DNA from: Symbiodinium natans
Lineage: Eukaryota; Sar; Dinophyceae; Suessiales; Symbiodiniaceae
Direction of reading: 5' to 3'
Length of the DNA stretch: 64,000 nucleotides
Assembly (NCBI GenBank): GCA_905221605.1
Contig: CAJNDS010000363.1
Span: 1 to 64,000, forward strand
The notes under the pieces are model-generated. The model was not told the DNA's origin. It worked only from the letters and a program-made list of their open reading frames with translations, and did not search any database. Below, piece after piece: positions 31,412-42,310 of the stretch (positions are counted from its first letter, which is position 1; each line of letters opens with the position of its first letter). The translations under genes and the position numbers were made by a program.

Positions 31412-31727
31412 TTGTGTAGGGTACCTAGATTCCCGGCTTTAGTACACAGAACCAGTAAGCTGCTTGCTGCGATGCTTGAGGACTGCTTGTGGGGACAGCT
31501 TGCGGAGCTCAGGCGGTGCTTCGAAAGCGGGCAAAGGTTGTTGGGATCCCAGGCTACGCCAGCCCGGTTCTTGTGCACGTCCAGCAGAGAATGAGGTGAA
31601 AGAGGAGCGCATTGCGAGGGAGAAGTCCCAGAATGTGGCAGAGGAGCTGGCAAAGAGCTCATCTTGGATCTTGCAGCCCTTCAGCCCTCAAGCTTTTGTG
31701 GTGCTTGCGACGGCCTTTGTTTCCTAG
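31412..31727 (+). CDS. Two exon-like frames
   Basis: Around 31448-31545 one frame reads LLAAMLEDCLWGQLAELRRC. From about 31583 another reads ENEVKEERIAREKSQNVAEE and on to TAG, a charged helix. A CAG acceptor precedes the second. Probably parts of one helical protein. Confidence 0.35.
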
Positions 31728-31799
31728 GTTTCGGTGATGCGTGGGCCCAACTTACCTGGCCGCAAGCTTAGCAACACATGCCACCAGTGGCCTGCCATC

Positions 31800-32840
31800 G
31801 ATGTCATAGCAGTAGTATGTCAAAGTACATAAGAGTATCTAACCGCATAAAGGGGCATATGATACTATATGCTAACATGCAATGAGATGCACTATTGCAC
31901 AGTAAAAACTAATTTGTAATAGCACAGAATAGTATAATGATGTGTGACAACATATAAGGACATACTGTAACATGTGAACATGCATTGTACATGTTAATGA
32001 TGTATAGCAATATATACGAGTATATAGTAAAAGGCAATATTGTATAGCAATATGTAATAGTACTTATTCATAGATCACATATCTAACGTATGCAATGACA
32101 TATACAACATTGACGAATGTGCAAAAACAACAATCTAGAACTATGTATAATATACATATACACATATACAGCTACATGTACATAGCTAGAGCTAACTATA
32201 TAGCTACATGAATAGATGCAGCAACAACAGATTACGCATATATGTAGATAGTTGTTTATGGTTGTATACAAGAGCTTTTACCAGCATGAAAATAGCATAT
32301 TTATATCTACATACGAAAAATATTTGGTTGCATATATACATATACATATATATACTACCCCCCCCCCATTCACCTATGCGTTTTTGGTGTTTTCGGAATT
32401 GCTGGTGAGCATGAGGCATCTGAGACCCCGTTTTGGCGATGGTGTATATATATATATATGTAAGCTACCCCCCCCCCCCCCCCCAGCGACCTACCCTTTT
32501 CAGGCCTTTTGTTTAAAAAAAGACCACGAAGGCTATGTAAGAAACATTTTGTAGTGTATATATATATGTATCTATATATATATATAGAGGTAAGTATATA
32601 CTGATATATGCTGACCTAGAATGATTTACAGTAACATACAATGATGATATGGATCATCTTCTGAATATGGCAATGGAAAGCAATAGTTTTTGCATTACAT
32701 GGTGTAGTAGAACAACGGCCCATTGTCAAACAAATAGCCTATGTACATATATGTATATATATAGATATATATTTATTACAAACATCGCTCGTAGCATGTT
32801 TCTTTTGTGAATGCCATGAAAATATTGCAATCGTACGCCC
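31800..32840. other. AT-rich, microsatellite-like, gene-free
   Basis: Loose ATGTA/ACATATA repeats. At 32331-32365 and 32441-32490, (TA)n followed by ACTACC or AGCTACC and a run of 10-18 C occurs twice. Confidence 0.6.
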
Positions 32841-33042
32841 AGGCAGGACCTTCAAGGGAGGATTTCTGACGGCACCCCACCTTGGGACCCCATCGCGGCT
32901 CATCGTTCTGGAGGCGATGCCTTGCTGCCAAGATTTATGAGCATTGTTGTTCTTATTCTGCCTATTCTTATGAATCTTCCTATGACCGCATTCTTGTTCT
33001 TATTGTGCCTATTCTTAAGAATCTTCTTGTGAGCATTCAATG

Positions 33043-33176
33043 AACCCTAAACCCTAAACCATAAACCCTAAACCCTGAACCCTGAACCCTGAACCCTAAA
33101 CCCTAAACCTTAAACCTTAAACCCTAAACCCTAAACCCTAAACCCTAAAACCCTAAACCCTGAACCCTAAACCCTA
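33043..33176 (-). repeat. CCCTAAA array upstream of an exon
   Basis: About 18 units with CCCTGAA variants. It ends at CCCTATTCAG, the acceptor of the exon at 33182. Confidence 0.92.
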
Positions 33177-33181
33177 TTCAG

Positions 33182-33270
33182 GATCCACCAGCCGGTGTGG
33201 AGGCGCTCTCCGAGACCGAGCGGGTCGCTCTGAGACAATTGGATTCTCTAGTGGCCGCTGCTAATCATAG
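33182..33270 (+). CDS. Exon directly after a telomere-like array
   Basis: DPPAGVEALSETERVALRQL and on to VAAANH, in a single clean frame. The acceptor TTCAG is the tail of the array. Function unknown. Confidence 0.55.
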
Positions 33271-33285
33271 GGAAAATAGGAATTA

Positions 33286-33320
33286 GATATATATGCCACC
33301 CCCCCCCCATGGACCTACCA
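33286..33320 (+). repeat. TA-run/C-run boundary motif, plus orientation
   Basis: TATATATGCC followed by ten C and ATGGACCTACC. The same motif in reverse occurs at 35745-35790, so the two enclose the satellites between them. Confidence 0.7.
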
Positions 33321-33424
33321 ATTTCCTTTGTTTTGCTGGTGTGTGTTTGGCATGTGTCCGAATTTTGTTGGTGTGTGTGTGGCATGTGTCTGAGCCAGAT
33401 GCCCCGGGCAGAGAGATGACTTGG

Positions 33425-34735
33425 GAATTTAAGGAATTTAAAGAATTTAAAGAGGCCTAAATTCTTTAAATTCCTTAAATTCCTAAATTAGCCCTAATTT
33501 AGGAATTTAAGGAATTTAAGGAATTTAAGGAATTTAAGGAATTTAAGGAATTTAAGGAATTTAAAAAATTTCAATTTACGGCCCAGAACAAATTTAATTT
33601 ACTTTAGGAATTTAAGGAATTTAAAGAATTTAAAGAGGCCTAAATTCTTTAAATTCCTTAAATTCCTAAATTAGCCCTAATTTAGGAATTTAAGGAATTT
33701 AAGGAATTTAAGGAATTTAAGGAATTTAAGGACTTTAAAAAATTTCAATTTACGGCCCAGAACCAATTTAATTTAATTTAGGAATTTAAGGAATTTAAAG
33801 AATTTAAAGAGGCCTAAATTCTTTAAATTCCTTAAGCTCCTAAATTCAATGAAATTGGCTCTGGGCCGTAAATTGAAATTTTTTAAATTCCTTAAATTCC
33901 TTAAATTCCTTAAATTCCTTAAATTCCTCAAATTCCTTAAATTCCTTAAATTCCTTAAATTCCTTAAATTCCTTAAATTCCTTAAATAGGGCTAATTTAG
34001 GAATTTAAGGAATTTAAAGAATTTAGGCCTCTTGAAATTCTTTAAATTCCTTCAATTCCAAAATTAATCCCTAATTTAGGAATTTAAGGAATTTTAGGAA
34101 TTTAAGGAATTTATAAAATTTAAAATTAGGGCCCAGAACCAATTTAATTCAATTTAGGAAATTAAGGAATTTAAAGAATTTAAAGAATTTAAAGAGGCCT
34201 AAATTCTTTAAATTCCTTAAATTCCTAAATTAGCCCTAATTTAGGAATTTAAGGAATTTAAAAAATTTAAAGAGGCCGAAATTCTTTAAATTCCTTAAAT
34301 TCCTATATTAAATTAAATTGGTTCTGGGCCGTAATTTAAAATTTTATAAACTCCTTAAATTCCTTAAATTCCTCAAATTCCTAAATTAGGGCTAATTTAG
34401 GAATTTAAGGAATTTAAAGAATTTAAAGAGGCCTAATTCTTTAAATTCCTGAAATTCCTAAATTAGCCCTAATTTAGGAATTTAAGGAATTTAAGGAATT
34501 TAAGGAATTTAAGGAATTTAAAAAATTTCAATTTACGGCCCAGAACCAATTTAATTTAATTTAGGAATTTAAGGAATTTAAAGAATTTAAAGAGGCCTAA
34601 ATTCTTTAAATTCCTTAAATTCCTAAATTAGCCCTAATTTAGGAATTTAAGGAATTTTAGGAATTCAAGGAATTTATAAAATTTAAAATTAGGGCCCAGA
34701 ACCAATTTAATTCAATTTAGGAATTTAAGGAATTT
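33425..34735. repeat. AATTTAAGG fold-back satellite
   Basis: GGAATTTAA and its complement TTAAATTCC alternate in long runs. A higher-order unit of roughly 170-180 bp is visible: a palindrome centred on AGGCCT, then one centred on AATTAGCCCTAATT, then ATTTACGGCCCAGAACCAATTT. The last motif also appears inverted at about 33860 and 34320. Confidence 0.92.
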
Positions 34736-34924
34736 AAAAGCAGAAAGTGCGCGCATGACGGCTCTGCAGGATTCCATTTTTTTGTGGATCGATGAAGTCT
34801 CCGAAACCTACATGGCGGCTCAGTGAGATCGATTGGCCTTGGGTACCAAAAGGTGGCACATGCAGATCACATGGTGTGCGACATTATATATGACTATGGC
34901 TCTAGATCAAGAAAATTTATATAA

Positions 34925-35730
34925 AACATGGGTAGGGGTTCAAAAACTTGGGTAAAACCAATGTTTTGGAGAGGCCACCTTCAAAAACATTGGTAAAACC
35001 AATGTTTTGGAGAGGCCACCTTCAAAAAACATCGGCACAACCAATGTTTTTGGAGCCCCTGCTCAGGAAACATCGCAAAAACCAATAAAAACCATAAAAA
35101 CCATGAATTTTCAAACTACTCGGAGACCCCAAGCCTATAGTTTGGAAAATCATGGTTTTTATGGTTTTTATTGGTTTTTGCGATGTTTCGTGAGCATGGG
35201 CTCAAAAAACATCGGTAAAACCAATGGTTTTTGAAGGTAGGGGTTCAAAAACATTGGTAAAACCAATGTTTTGGAGAGGCCACCTTCAAAAAACATCGGT
35301 AAAACCAATGTTTTTGGAGCCCCTGCTCAGGAAACATAGCAAAAACCAATAAAAAACCATAAAAACCATGAATTTTCAAACTACTCGGAGACCCAAGCCT
35401 ATAGTTTGGAAAATCATGGTTTTTATGGTTTTTATTGGTTTTTGCGATGTTTCGTGAGCATGGGCTCAAAAAAACATCGGTAAAACCAATGTTTTTTGAA
35501 GGTAGGGGTTCAAAAACATTGGTAAAGCCAATGTTTTGGAGAAGCTTGGGTCTCCGAGTAGTTTGGAAAATCATGGTTTTTATGGTTTTTATTGGTTTTT
35601 GCGATGTTTCGTGAGCATGGGCTCCAAAAACATCGGTAAAACCAATGTTTTTTGAAGGTAGGGGTTCAAAAACATTGGTAAAACCAATGTTTTGGAGAAG
35701 CCACCCTTTTTTGAAACATCGGTCAAGCCG
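34925..35730. repeat. ACATTGGTAAAACCAATGT fold-back satellite
   Basis: Three inverted-repeat units. Arms contain AAAAACATCGGTAAAACCAATG, GGAAACATCGCAAAAACC and AAAACCATGAATTTTC, folding about CTCGGAGACC. The long frames here are repeat peptides (for example KNIGFTNVF) and not genes. Confidence 0.92.
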
Positions 35731-35744
35731 AGGTTTCAAAAAAA

Positions 35745-35772
35745 AGGTAGGTCCATGGGGGGGGGGGGTACC

Positions 35773-35806
<34 letters not shown>

Positions 35807-35815
35807 ATATATATA
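35745..35815 (-). repeat. TA-run/G-run boundary motif, minus orientation
   Basis: GGTAGGTCCATGG, a G run, TACCATATATAT: the reverse complement of the motif at 33286-33320. Confidence 0.75.
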
Positions 35816-36349
35816 AATATAATAGACATGTATATATACATACAAAGTCATATCACACAGCAAGTGAACGAATCTAAACATAATGTTTTTGGAAGTAAAT
35901 ACATGTGTATATCTACACAAAGTTACACACGCTAAACCGCGAACCGCCTCGAGAGCCCCATAGTCGCTGCGGTTGGAAGAAAGAGGGGCGAGTTCGCTTT
36001 GGTGCTCTGAGGTGGAGCAAGGGCGGCTGGAGCCCTTCAGCTGCAAGGCCTTTTGGGGGGTTTGGGGGTTTGGGGTTGAGGGACTTTAGGGTTTCGGGTT
36101 TGGCAATTTGGGGTTTGGGGTTATGGGTTTAGGGTTTCTGGTCCAACTTTTTTCGGAGCATTGTCGTACCTGTATAGGCACCTTTGCGATCGAATCTTTG
36201 ATAATGGGACCAGGGACCCCTACAGGTCGACGCTGCAACATTATTGTAAACGCTTGCGCGCGCCGCCTCGGCAGCCGGGCCGGCCCCAGGACAGGAAAGG
36301 AGGAAAGAGGGTTTCGCAAAAAAGGGGAGGAAGGGCAGAGGGGTTAAAG

Positions 36350-36502
36350 GGGGGGGGGGGGGGGGGGGGTGGGGGGGGGGGGGGGGGGGGTGGGTTTTGA
36401 GGCACTCCCCTGTGGGAGCCAAAGACAGGCGGCAGCATCGGTTTGCAGCTCCTCCAAGCGATTGGGGGGGGCCCCACAGGGCGGGGGGGGGGGGGGGGGG
36501 GG
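36350..36502 (+). repeat. Poly-G tracts
   Basis: Two G runs (about 36350-36390 with two T interruptions, and 36482-36502). Strong quadruplex potential; exact lengths may be assembly-dependent. Confidence 0.85.
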
Positions 36503-36579
36503 TGGCGTCAGAAAATTTTGCATGGGGGGAAGGGTTGGGTTAGGGGGAAGGAGGCCCGATCCGGGTCTGCTTGTTCCAG

Positions 36580-37709
36580 ACGCTTCTCGGCAGGAAGCCG
36601 AGGCGAATAGTCATTTCTGGAAACCCCGCAACACATGCATCTTGTGTCGCCAGGCGGTGTTCAATCCCAAGCTGCGTCCAGCATCCAACCTGACCTCCGT
36701 GTACTGGGAGCGAGATCCCAGCATTCCAGGCGGCGTAAGGGGCTTGCTTAGGAAGACGGTTCATTCAGTTGAATCAGTCTGCTTAGGCGTGCTGTGTACA
36801 GAGTTGAGTGATTTGCGACAGGCATAGGTATGACAGCCAATCAAAACAGATCAGAGGAGAATTTGTGGATGCAAGAACCTGCAATAGCATTAGGCATGAC
36901 TTGTTTCTGGCTGTGAAGTGAAGCTGGGGTTGTGGTCGCTCTTTTCCCTCTGCTGTGCCTTCTCGCCCTATCCGTCCATTTTTGGCACGTGTCTAAAGTC
37001 TAGACCCTTGCAATGCGTGCTCGTGCGAGGTAAAGTGGTAGTGGTGGGCCTTCCGAGCTGTGCTTGGCAGGCTATCGGGCCCTCGTTGAGCGGTACCATG
37101 AAGTTCAAGTGACAGGCACAGAGCGAGTCTCAAGTTGTGGAGGCGACAAGGGTCGTAAGATGAGTTGGGGTCTTGTGACATATCCCAGACGGCCGCTGGA
37201 AATGTTGTTGCAGCTTCTGCTGTGCAGCTTTCTCAGCCACTGCTACGCATCTCTTCAGCCATGAATCGATCTGTGCAACTTTCTGTTCACGGGTTGAAAA
37301 CTCTGTCGGCGAAGGCTTCGACCCCTCCGGGGCAGAAGTGGACTTTGTGGCCCAGGGCTGGCAAGCCCGGCTCTTTCAGCAGGCTAGTGGTGTGCTGGTG
37401 TTTCGGGTGGTGGACTCCACAGACATGCACAGGTTGTCCCTGAAGTTTTTTTGCTAGGCAGCAGATGTGCTGGAGGGCAAGCTTTTCATCGACCGCTGCA
37501 TCATGAGATCCCTGTGTCATCTGGATGCGCGCCGGCGCCTCGTGACACCTGTGCCACTTTGATTCAGGGGCCGCAGTCCGAGGACCAACTGAGAAAGCTG
37601 AAGCTCACCCATACTACATCTGCGTTTGCCTCCATAGCCATCTGTCGTCGGTACATCCGCTGCAAGTTGCTTGTTGAGGGTGACCAACCGCCGCCATCCT
37701 GCAGTCCGT
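36580..37709 (+). CDS. Multi-exon gene, product unknown
   Basis: Exons 36580-36734, 37071-37108 and 37259-37432 join in phase with GT donors (GTAAGG, GTGACA, GTTGTC). Exon 1 holds a Cys pair (NTCILCRQAVFNPKLRP) of the kind seen in metal-binding or redox sites. Exon 3 is an acidic-to-hydrophobic stretch (GAEVDFVAQGWQARLFQQAS, then VLVFRVVDSTDMH). A fourth exon begins after about 37458; two frames are possible there (LEGKLFIDRCIMRSLCHLD in one, a Cys/His-rich frame in the other). The end, EDQLRKLKLTHTTSAFASIA... to CSP, stops at a consensus GTAAGG donor at 37710. The gene probably continues downstream. No family recognised. Confidence 0.5.
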
Positions 37710-37858
37710 AAGGCAATGATCCGCTGCCGACGGACTGCCCACCACTTGGCATCACGTCAACGCGTGGCAGGCCAGCAATGCCCACCATGCTGACTCGAGA
37801 CTCCAAGACATGTCCTGCAAAAGGCTTGGCTTGCCACTGCTTGTCATGTTTTTAAACC

Positions 37859-38026
37859 CTCTCTCTGTCTCTCGCTCGCTTGCTCGCTCTCGCTTTCGCT
37901 CGCTCTCGCGATCTCGCTCTCGCTCGCTCTCGCTCTCTCTCGCTCTCTCTCGCTCTCTCTCGCTCTCTCTCGCTCTCTCGCTCTCTCGCTCTCTCGCTCT
38001 CTCTCCCTCTCTCTCTTCTTGCTCTC
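37859..38026 (+). repeat. (CTCTCG)n microsatellite
   Basis: CTCTCT/CTCGCT units over about 165 bp. Ser/Leu/Arg-repeat frames on both strands are artefacts. Confidence 0.95.
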
Positions 38027-38575
38027 GCATCTATATGGGAGTTCTGTAAATTTTGGTCCCTGTCACTCAAACAATGAGGAAGCAATAAGGGACCCTAATT
38101 TAGAGAACTACCCATATGGGGTTTCCGGCCTTTTCATGTTCTTTCACTTTTCCCGACATCACGCCTGCCATGCTTTGAAGCTGTGCCCGCCACTCAACTT
38201 GAACAAAGATTCGGCTCGTTCAAGGTCTAGATATACGGACCATGTGTTGGGCTTGTTCCTTTTTTGTGTGTGGGTCAGTTGATACGGGGTTCCATAATAA
38301 GATGCCTATCATGTGGAGTTGGATTCAGAAGAACCTTCAAACGGATGTTGTTCGGGTGCGCATGGCAATCCAATCTATTGTCGCTGGGCGAGGCCGCCTC
38401 TGACAGAAGCCGAAGAAGAGGCCGCATTAGCTGGTGGCAGCCGCGGTTTGCTTGCGGCGGGCTCAAGGGGCTGTGACGAAGCACGACGACAACAGAAGCA
38501 ACGAAGTAGCGTGGATATGGACCTGCAAATTCGACGTGCGTCAGAGCGCGAAAGCGCGAGAGCGAGCCAGCAAGC

Positions 38576-38584
<9 letters not shown>

Positions 38585-38627
<43 letters not shown>

Positions 38628-38635
38628 AAGCGAGA
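38585..38635 (+). repeat. (GA)n microsatellite
   Basis: About 20 GA units within AGCGAGA-type sequence. The plus frame upstream (TEAEEEAALAGGSRGLL) may be a real exon before it degenerates into Arg-Glu repeats. Confidence 0.9.
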
Positions 38636-38845
38636 AGGGGCGGCCCTGCGGGGGCCTTGCGCACAGGAAGGAATGGAGGAAGAGCGGAAGAGGGAGACAA
38701 ACAAACTGCTGAGGGATTGCTGCCCAGCTTTATTCAGCCGACTTCGCTGCTCGTCGGCAGCTTGATCCTTCGCAGGGGTCTCAGAATCAGAGAAGCAACA
38801 CCAACACCAATTTCATGAGCAGTTAATTCTTAATTCTGAGATACC

Positions 38846-38930
38846 AATACCAATACCAATACCAATACCAATACCAATACCAAGACCAAGACCAAGACCA
38901 AGACCAAGACCAATACCAATACCTCAGAAT
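38846..38930. repeat. (CCAATA/CCAAGA)n hexamer repeat
   Basis: Seven ACCAAT units, seven CCAAGA units, then ACCAAT again, a nested two-variant structure. Confidence 0.93.
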
Positions 38931-38936
38931 CAGAGC

Positions 38937-39048
38937 CCGCTGTGGTGTCCTTTTGAGCTCCAAGCTTTGCTGCGGGCTTTCCGTGAGCCGTGCGGAGGCC
39001 TGAAAGCCAAGGAAGTTCGGGACTTCTCCGATCCAGAGGTCGTGGCAT
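38937..39048 (+). CDS. Exon-like frame
   Basis: QSPLWCPFELQALLRAFREP and on to SDPEVVA, then TGA. One clean frame. A possible donor G|GTTTAGGG lies 15 bases further at the start of the next array. Confidence 0.4.
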
Positions 39049-39063
39049 GATCCCTTCGTTGGA

Positions 39064-39156
39064 GGGTTTAGGGTTTAGGGTTTAGGGTTTGGGGTTTCAG
39101 GTTTGGGGTTTAGGGTTTAGGGTTTAGGGTTTAGGTTTAGGGTTTAGGGTTTAGGG
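39064..39156 (+). repeat. TTTAGGG array
   Basis: About 13 units. The next open frame begins at its last bases, so TTTAG could be the acceptor. Confidence 0.92.
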
Positions 39157-39282
39157 CATGTGGTGAACAAGTGTGGCCCTGCTGTCTCCGAAATTACAAG
39201 AGGAGCCACCACTTCGGAAGCCCCATATGACCTGACGCAGGTTGCAGCGGCAGCCAAAGAGCTTCGCGATGCACGCTGCTGA
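39157..39282 (+). CDS. Exon-like frame directly after an array
   Basis: HVVNKCGPAVSEITRGATTS and on to LRDARC, then TGA. A CAG|G inside (near 39239) might instead be a donor or acceptor. Single clean frame. Confidence 0.4.
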   Translation, partial: HVVNKCGPAVSEITRGATTSEAPYDLTQVAAAAKELRDARC

Positions 39283-39308
39283 GATGTTGGGCTCGGCCCA
39301 TGTAGCGT

Positions 39309-39585
39309 TAAACCCTAAACCCAAAACCCTAAACCCTAAACCCTAAACCCCTTGCACTCGCCATAACATGTTCCTGTGCCGATTGTTGAGGCACTGAATG
39401 CCGGTGACAATCCCTTGGGTGTTGCAGCACCCCAGTCTGAGACTCAGCAGTTCTGAGGACCGAGCGTTGAAGCATTTCCAAAGCAAAGCCCACAAACCTG
39501 TCCCGGTTCTTGGCTTCGAACATGGTGAAGACCCTGAACCCTCAACCCTAAACCCCTAGACCCCAAACCGAAACCCTAGACCTCC
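39309..39585 (-). repeat. Two CCCTAAA blocks around a short coding-like segment
   Basis: Blocks at 39309-39351 and 39533-39585. Between them a plus frame (about 39367-39455) reads VPVPIVEALNAGDNPLGVAA and ends TGA. Confidence 0.6.
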
Positions 39586-39708
39586 ACTTAGGTGTATTGT
39601 TGTTGCTGATGCAAGGTAGCATGCATGGACCTTGCCTGGTCTGAATCATGGGGGGTGGACTGTGGTCTCAGCCCTATGGTGCCCTGTGATTTATGGTTCC
39701 AGGTTCGG

Positions 39709-39895
39709 CAAGAACATCCGAGTGGCGGTGCTCTCAGTTGCTGAGGGCTTTCTTGGGGTTTTCTGTGAATGTTTCTTCCCAGAAGTATCGCTACCCTGGC
39801 CAAGACTGTTTGCAAGTGAAAGGAGGCAATACCAACCCACAACAGGCATATTCCAAGTACTGTGTCAGTACCACAGGCCGTGTAGGCGATGCGTG
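39709..39895 (+). CDS. Two short exons of a probable secreted protein
   Basis: After TTCCAG: a frame reading FGKNIRVAVLSVAEGFLGVF. After TTCCCAG at 39782: KYRYPGQDCLQVKGGNTNPQ and on to YCVSTTGRVGDA. The Cys spacing resembles the exon at 40832, so these may be one gene. Confidence 0.4.
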
Positions 39896-40412
39896 ATTGC
39901 GAATGCTTGTTGGTGACCAAATGATAAGCTTACGGGCAAACAAATCGTACGAACGTTTTGCCACAAGACAATGTGTTAAGGGCATGCACGCATTCTGCAG
40001 TTGCCTACCGTTGCAGCAAGTCGCTAGAAAAGCACAGCCTCGTTGCACCACCCATTTGTCGAGTTGTATGCGCACCTGTTGCAACAACAATGCCAAAGAC
40101 ACGCGAAAGCTAGAGACAGACAGACGCCTTTGCAGGCTGTGGCCTGCATTCTCTCCGGTTTGCGGAGTGTCTTACCAATGGAGAGCCCACTCGTCGACTC
40201 GTGCAAAACCTGGAAGCAATAGCATAGTCTAGTAAGAAGTAGCGTAGAAAACATGTAGACATGGCATAACAGAAGTACAAGTAAAAGAACTCTGGTAGGA
40301 GACAGTGACCTCAAGTCGCAGACTTAAGCTCTGCGAAAGTGCGAAAGCGAAACGCACTTCCGCAAAGAAGTCACATCTAGATGCAGGTATTCCGCATGTC
40401 AATCATGTCAAC

Positions 40413-40720
40413 TGGGTTTAGGGTTTAGGGTTTAGGGTTTAGTGTCTGGCTTTGTACCGGTCAGGTTAAGCCTCGAGGTAGCCGTCGATTATCGGCGGCA
40501 AGGAATAGGTTCTGCAGGTCAAACACCTCCGCCCGTGAGCAACTTCCGTTTTGTTGTTAGGTAGGGTTTAGGGTTTAGGGTTTGGGGTTTAGGGTTTAGG
40601 CTTTCGAGCTTAGAGTCAAGAGAGGTCAGTTATGGGCTGGGCTGGTGTGCTGAGATTGAGCAGTCGGTCTCCTGAATAGAAGGGTTTTAGGGTTTTAGGG
40701 TTTAGGGTTTAGGGTTTAGG
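40413..40720 (+). repeat. Three short TTTAGGG blocks
   Basis: Blocks at 40413-40441, 40563-40601 and 40682-40720. The stretches between them are 80-120 bases long with no convincing exon. Confidence 0.85.
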
Positions 40721-40831
40721 AGCCTCTCGGCCCGAGCCTACACGTGGCGAGGTCGTTGGGGGAGGTAGAACCACCTCCTTTGCAAATCGGGCCATGATTC
40801 GACTGCCGCTGATTTCTCTTTACTCGTTAAG

Positions 40832-41437
40832 GTCCTGCTTATGCCATTCAGAATCTACCGCATGCTTGGTTCAGCTGCGGCCTTTGGGGTGGTTGGTGCT
40901 ACAGTTTCAAGGCTTTCTGCGTTCCGCGACGTGGCAGTTGCTACGACTCCGAGTACGAGGACGGCTATACTGGCTATACACGGTGTGTGGAGTGGTTTTG
41001 AAGCGGGCCAGCCCTATGCTGCACAGCTGCACCTACAGTTTCCGAACCTTGATTTTGCTGTGGCTTACGCACTTGCGGGCCCCAACCTGGCAGCTGATTC
41101 AAGACCATGTCCTTGCAGTGGGTCGGCGCTCTGCTCTTCCCCAGATGTCAACTGCTACGGCTTTCAAGACAGCAATTGCTCCAGCCTTGGAGGCAAGCAT
41201 GTTCCCTCGGTTGTTGGTGACGCGGCGACGGCACGGCTTTCATGGCGGCATTTTGCTGCCGGTCAGCTACTTGCACTACCCGAAGGGGCAACTGTCAGGA
41301 CCTGCAGGGCCGGGACCATGACGCGTGACATTTGCCGGAAGCAACCTGCGCATGTCTGCAGCCATGACGGCCTTTACAGCGCACACAACATACCCAATCG
41401 AGAATTTGTCGGCCAGATTTCGGAAAAAAACACATGA
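40832..41437 (+). CDS. Cysteine-rich, probably extracellular protein (partial)
   Basis: The exon 40832-40982 follows TTAAG and reads GPAYAIQNLPHAWFSCGLWG, then WCYSFKAFCVPRRGSCYDSE and on to a GTGTGT donor: five cysteines in 50 residues. Downstream, 41090-41437 is open with another cysteine-rich stretch (SRPCPCSGSALCSSPDVNCY) and ends TGA. An alternative plus frame (LIQDHVLAVGRRSALPQMS) joins in phase to the first exon, so the second half is unresolved. Cysteine density suggests a disulphide-rich extracellular domain. An upstream ATG at 40794 (MIRLPLISLYS) could provide a short leader. Confidence 0.4.
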   Translation, partial: VLLMPFRIYRMLGSAAAFGVVGATVSRLSAFRDVAVATTPSTRTAILAIHGVWSGFEAGQPYAAQLHLQFPNLDFAVAYALAGPNLAADSRPCPCSGSALCSSPDVNCYGFQDSNCSSLGGKHVPSVVGDAATARLSWRHFAAGQLLALPEGATVRTCRAGTMTRDICRKQPAHVCSHDGLYSAHNIPNREFVGQISEKNT

Positions 41438-41559
41438 GGTCTTGATGCCAATGGCTACACTGTCCAGCTTCGTCCTGCCTGGTCCGATGAGCGAGGCTGC
41501 GCGATGCGGCTTAGCACTGTAGTGAACGGGCATGCGGATCTTGAGCGGTGTGACAGGTG

Positions 41560-41812
41560 TGTTTTCTGGTTTTCGCCCAACGCGGCCCAATGTTTGTTGC
41601 TGCCGAACACGTGGCAGTACCGTGAGTTAGGGGCCATTTGTGGCCCCACCCATGTCGAATGTCAGCTAGATGTCCACCGGGGCCTTCCGGCAAACGCCAA
41701 TAAGGGTGGTTGCGCGATGCGGCCATTGCTTTGTAGAGCCTTGCTGTTCGCCGCGGATCGGACACAGGAGGCCCGGCGCTTGAGGCTGGCCCGGGTGCTC
41801 CTCACAACCCGC
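41560..41812 (+). CDS. Open frame ending at an array
   Basis: The plus frame ends with LFAADRTQEARRLRLARVLL and stops four bases before a TTTAGGG block (41816-41836). Its upstream part is less convincing. Confidence 0.3.
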
Positions 41813-41852
41813 TAAAGGTTTAGGGTTTAGGGTTTGTACACTCCCCACCAGC

Positions 41853-42222
41853 ATGACGCGGTCTCTCGTTGTGTTGCTTGTGGCGCAGGTGGCCATAGGC
41901 GAATCAGAAGAAGCAATCGAGCGCCTGTCCACCCGCGCCCGCATCAGCGAGGACAGGGGTGCTTGCTCTCGTTGCCCATCGTTGCGGCCGACCTGTGCCC
42001 CTAAACCCTAAACCCTAAACCCTAAACCCTCAACCCTAAACCCAAAGGAGCACCGACCCCTCAAGCCGACGGTGCTGGTGAATCCGGTTGTGACGCCCAA
42101 AGCAGGTGCACGATCAGCTGGGTAGGGACTGTTTCGAAGGGTCCTCTCTGCAATCCTTGAGCACCCGGTTCAACAAGCAGTTCATGGGCAAAACGCCGCA
42201 AATCGTGAAAACGCCCTAAACC

Positions 42223-42310
<88 letters not shown>

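Noticed and set aside
35245-35841. A 198-codon minus-strand ORF
   Set aside because: Made only of fold-back satellite units and a TA run.
37752-38765. Ser/Leu or Arg/Glu repeat ORFs
   Set aside because: Translations of (CTCTCG)n and (GA)n microsatellites.
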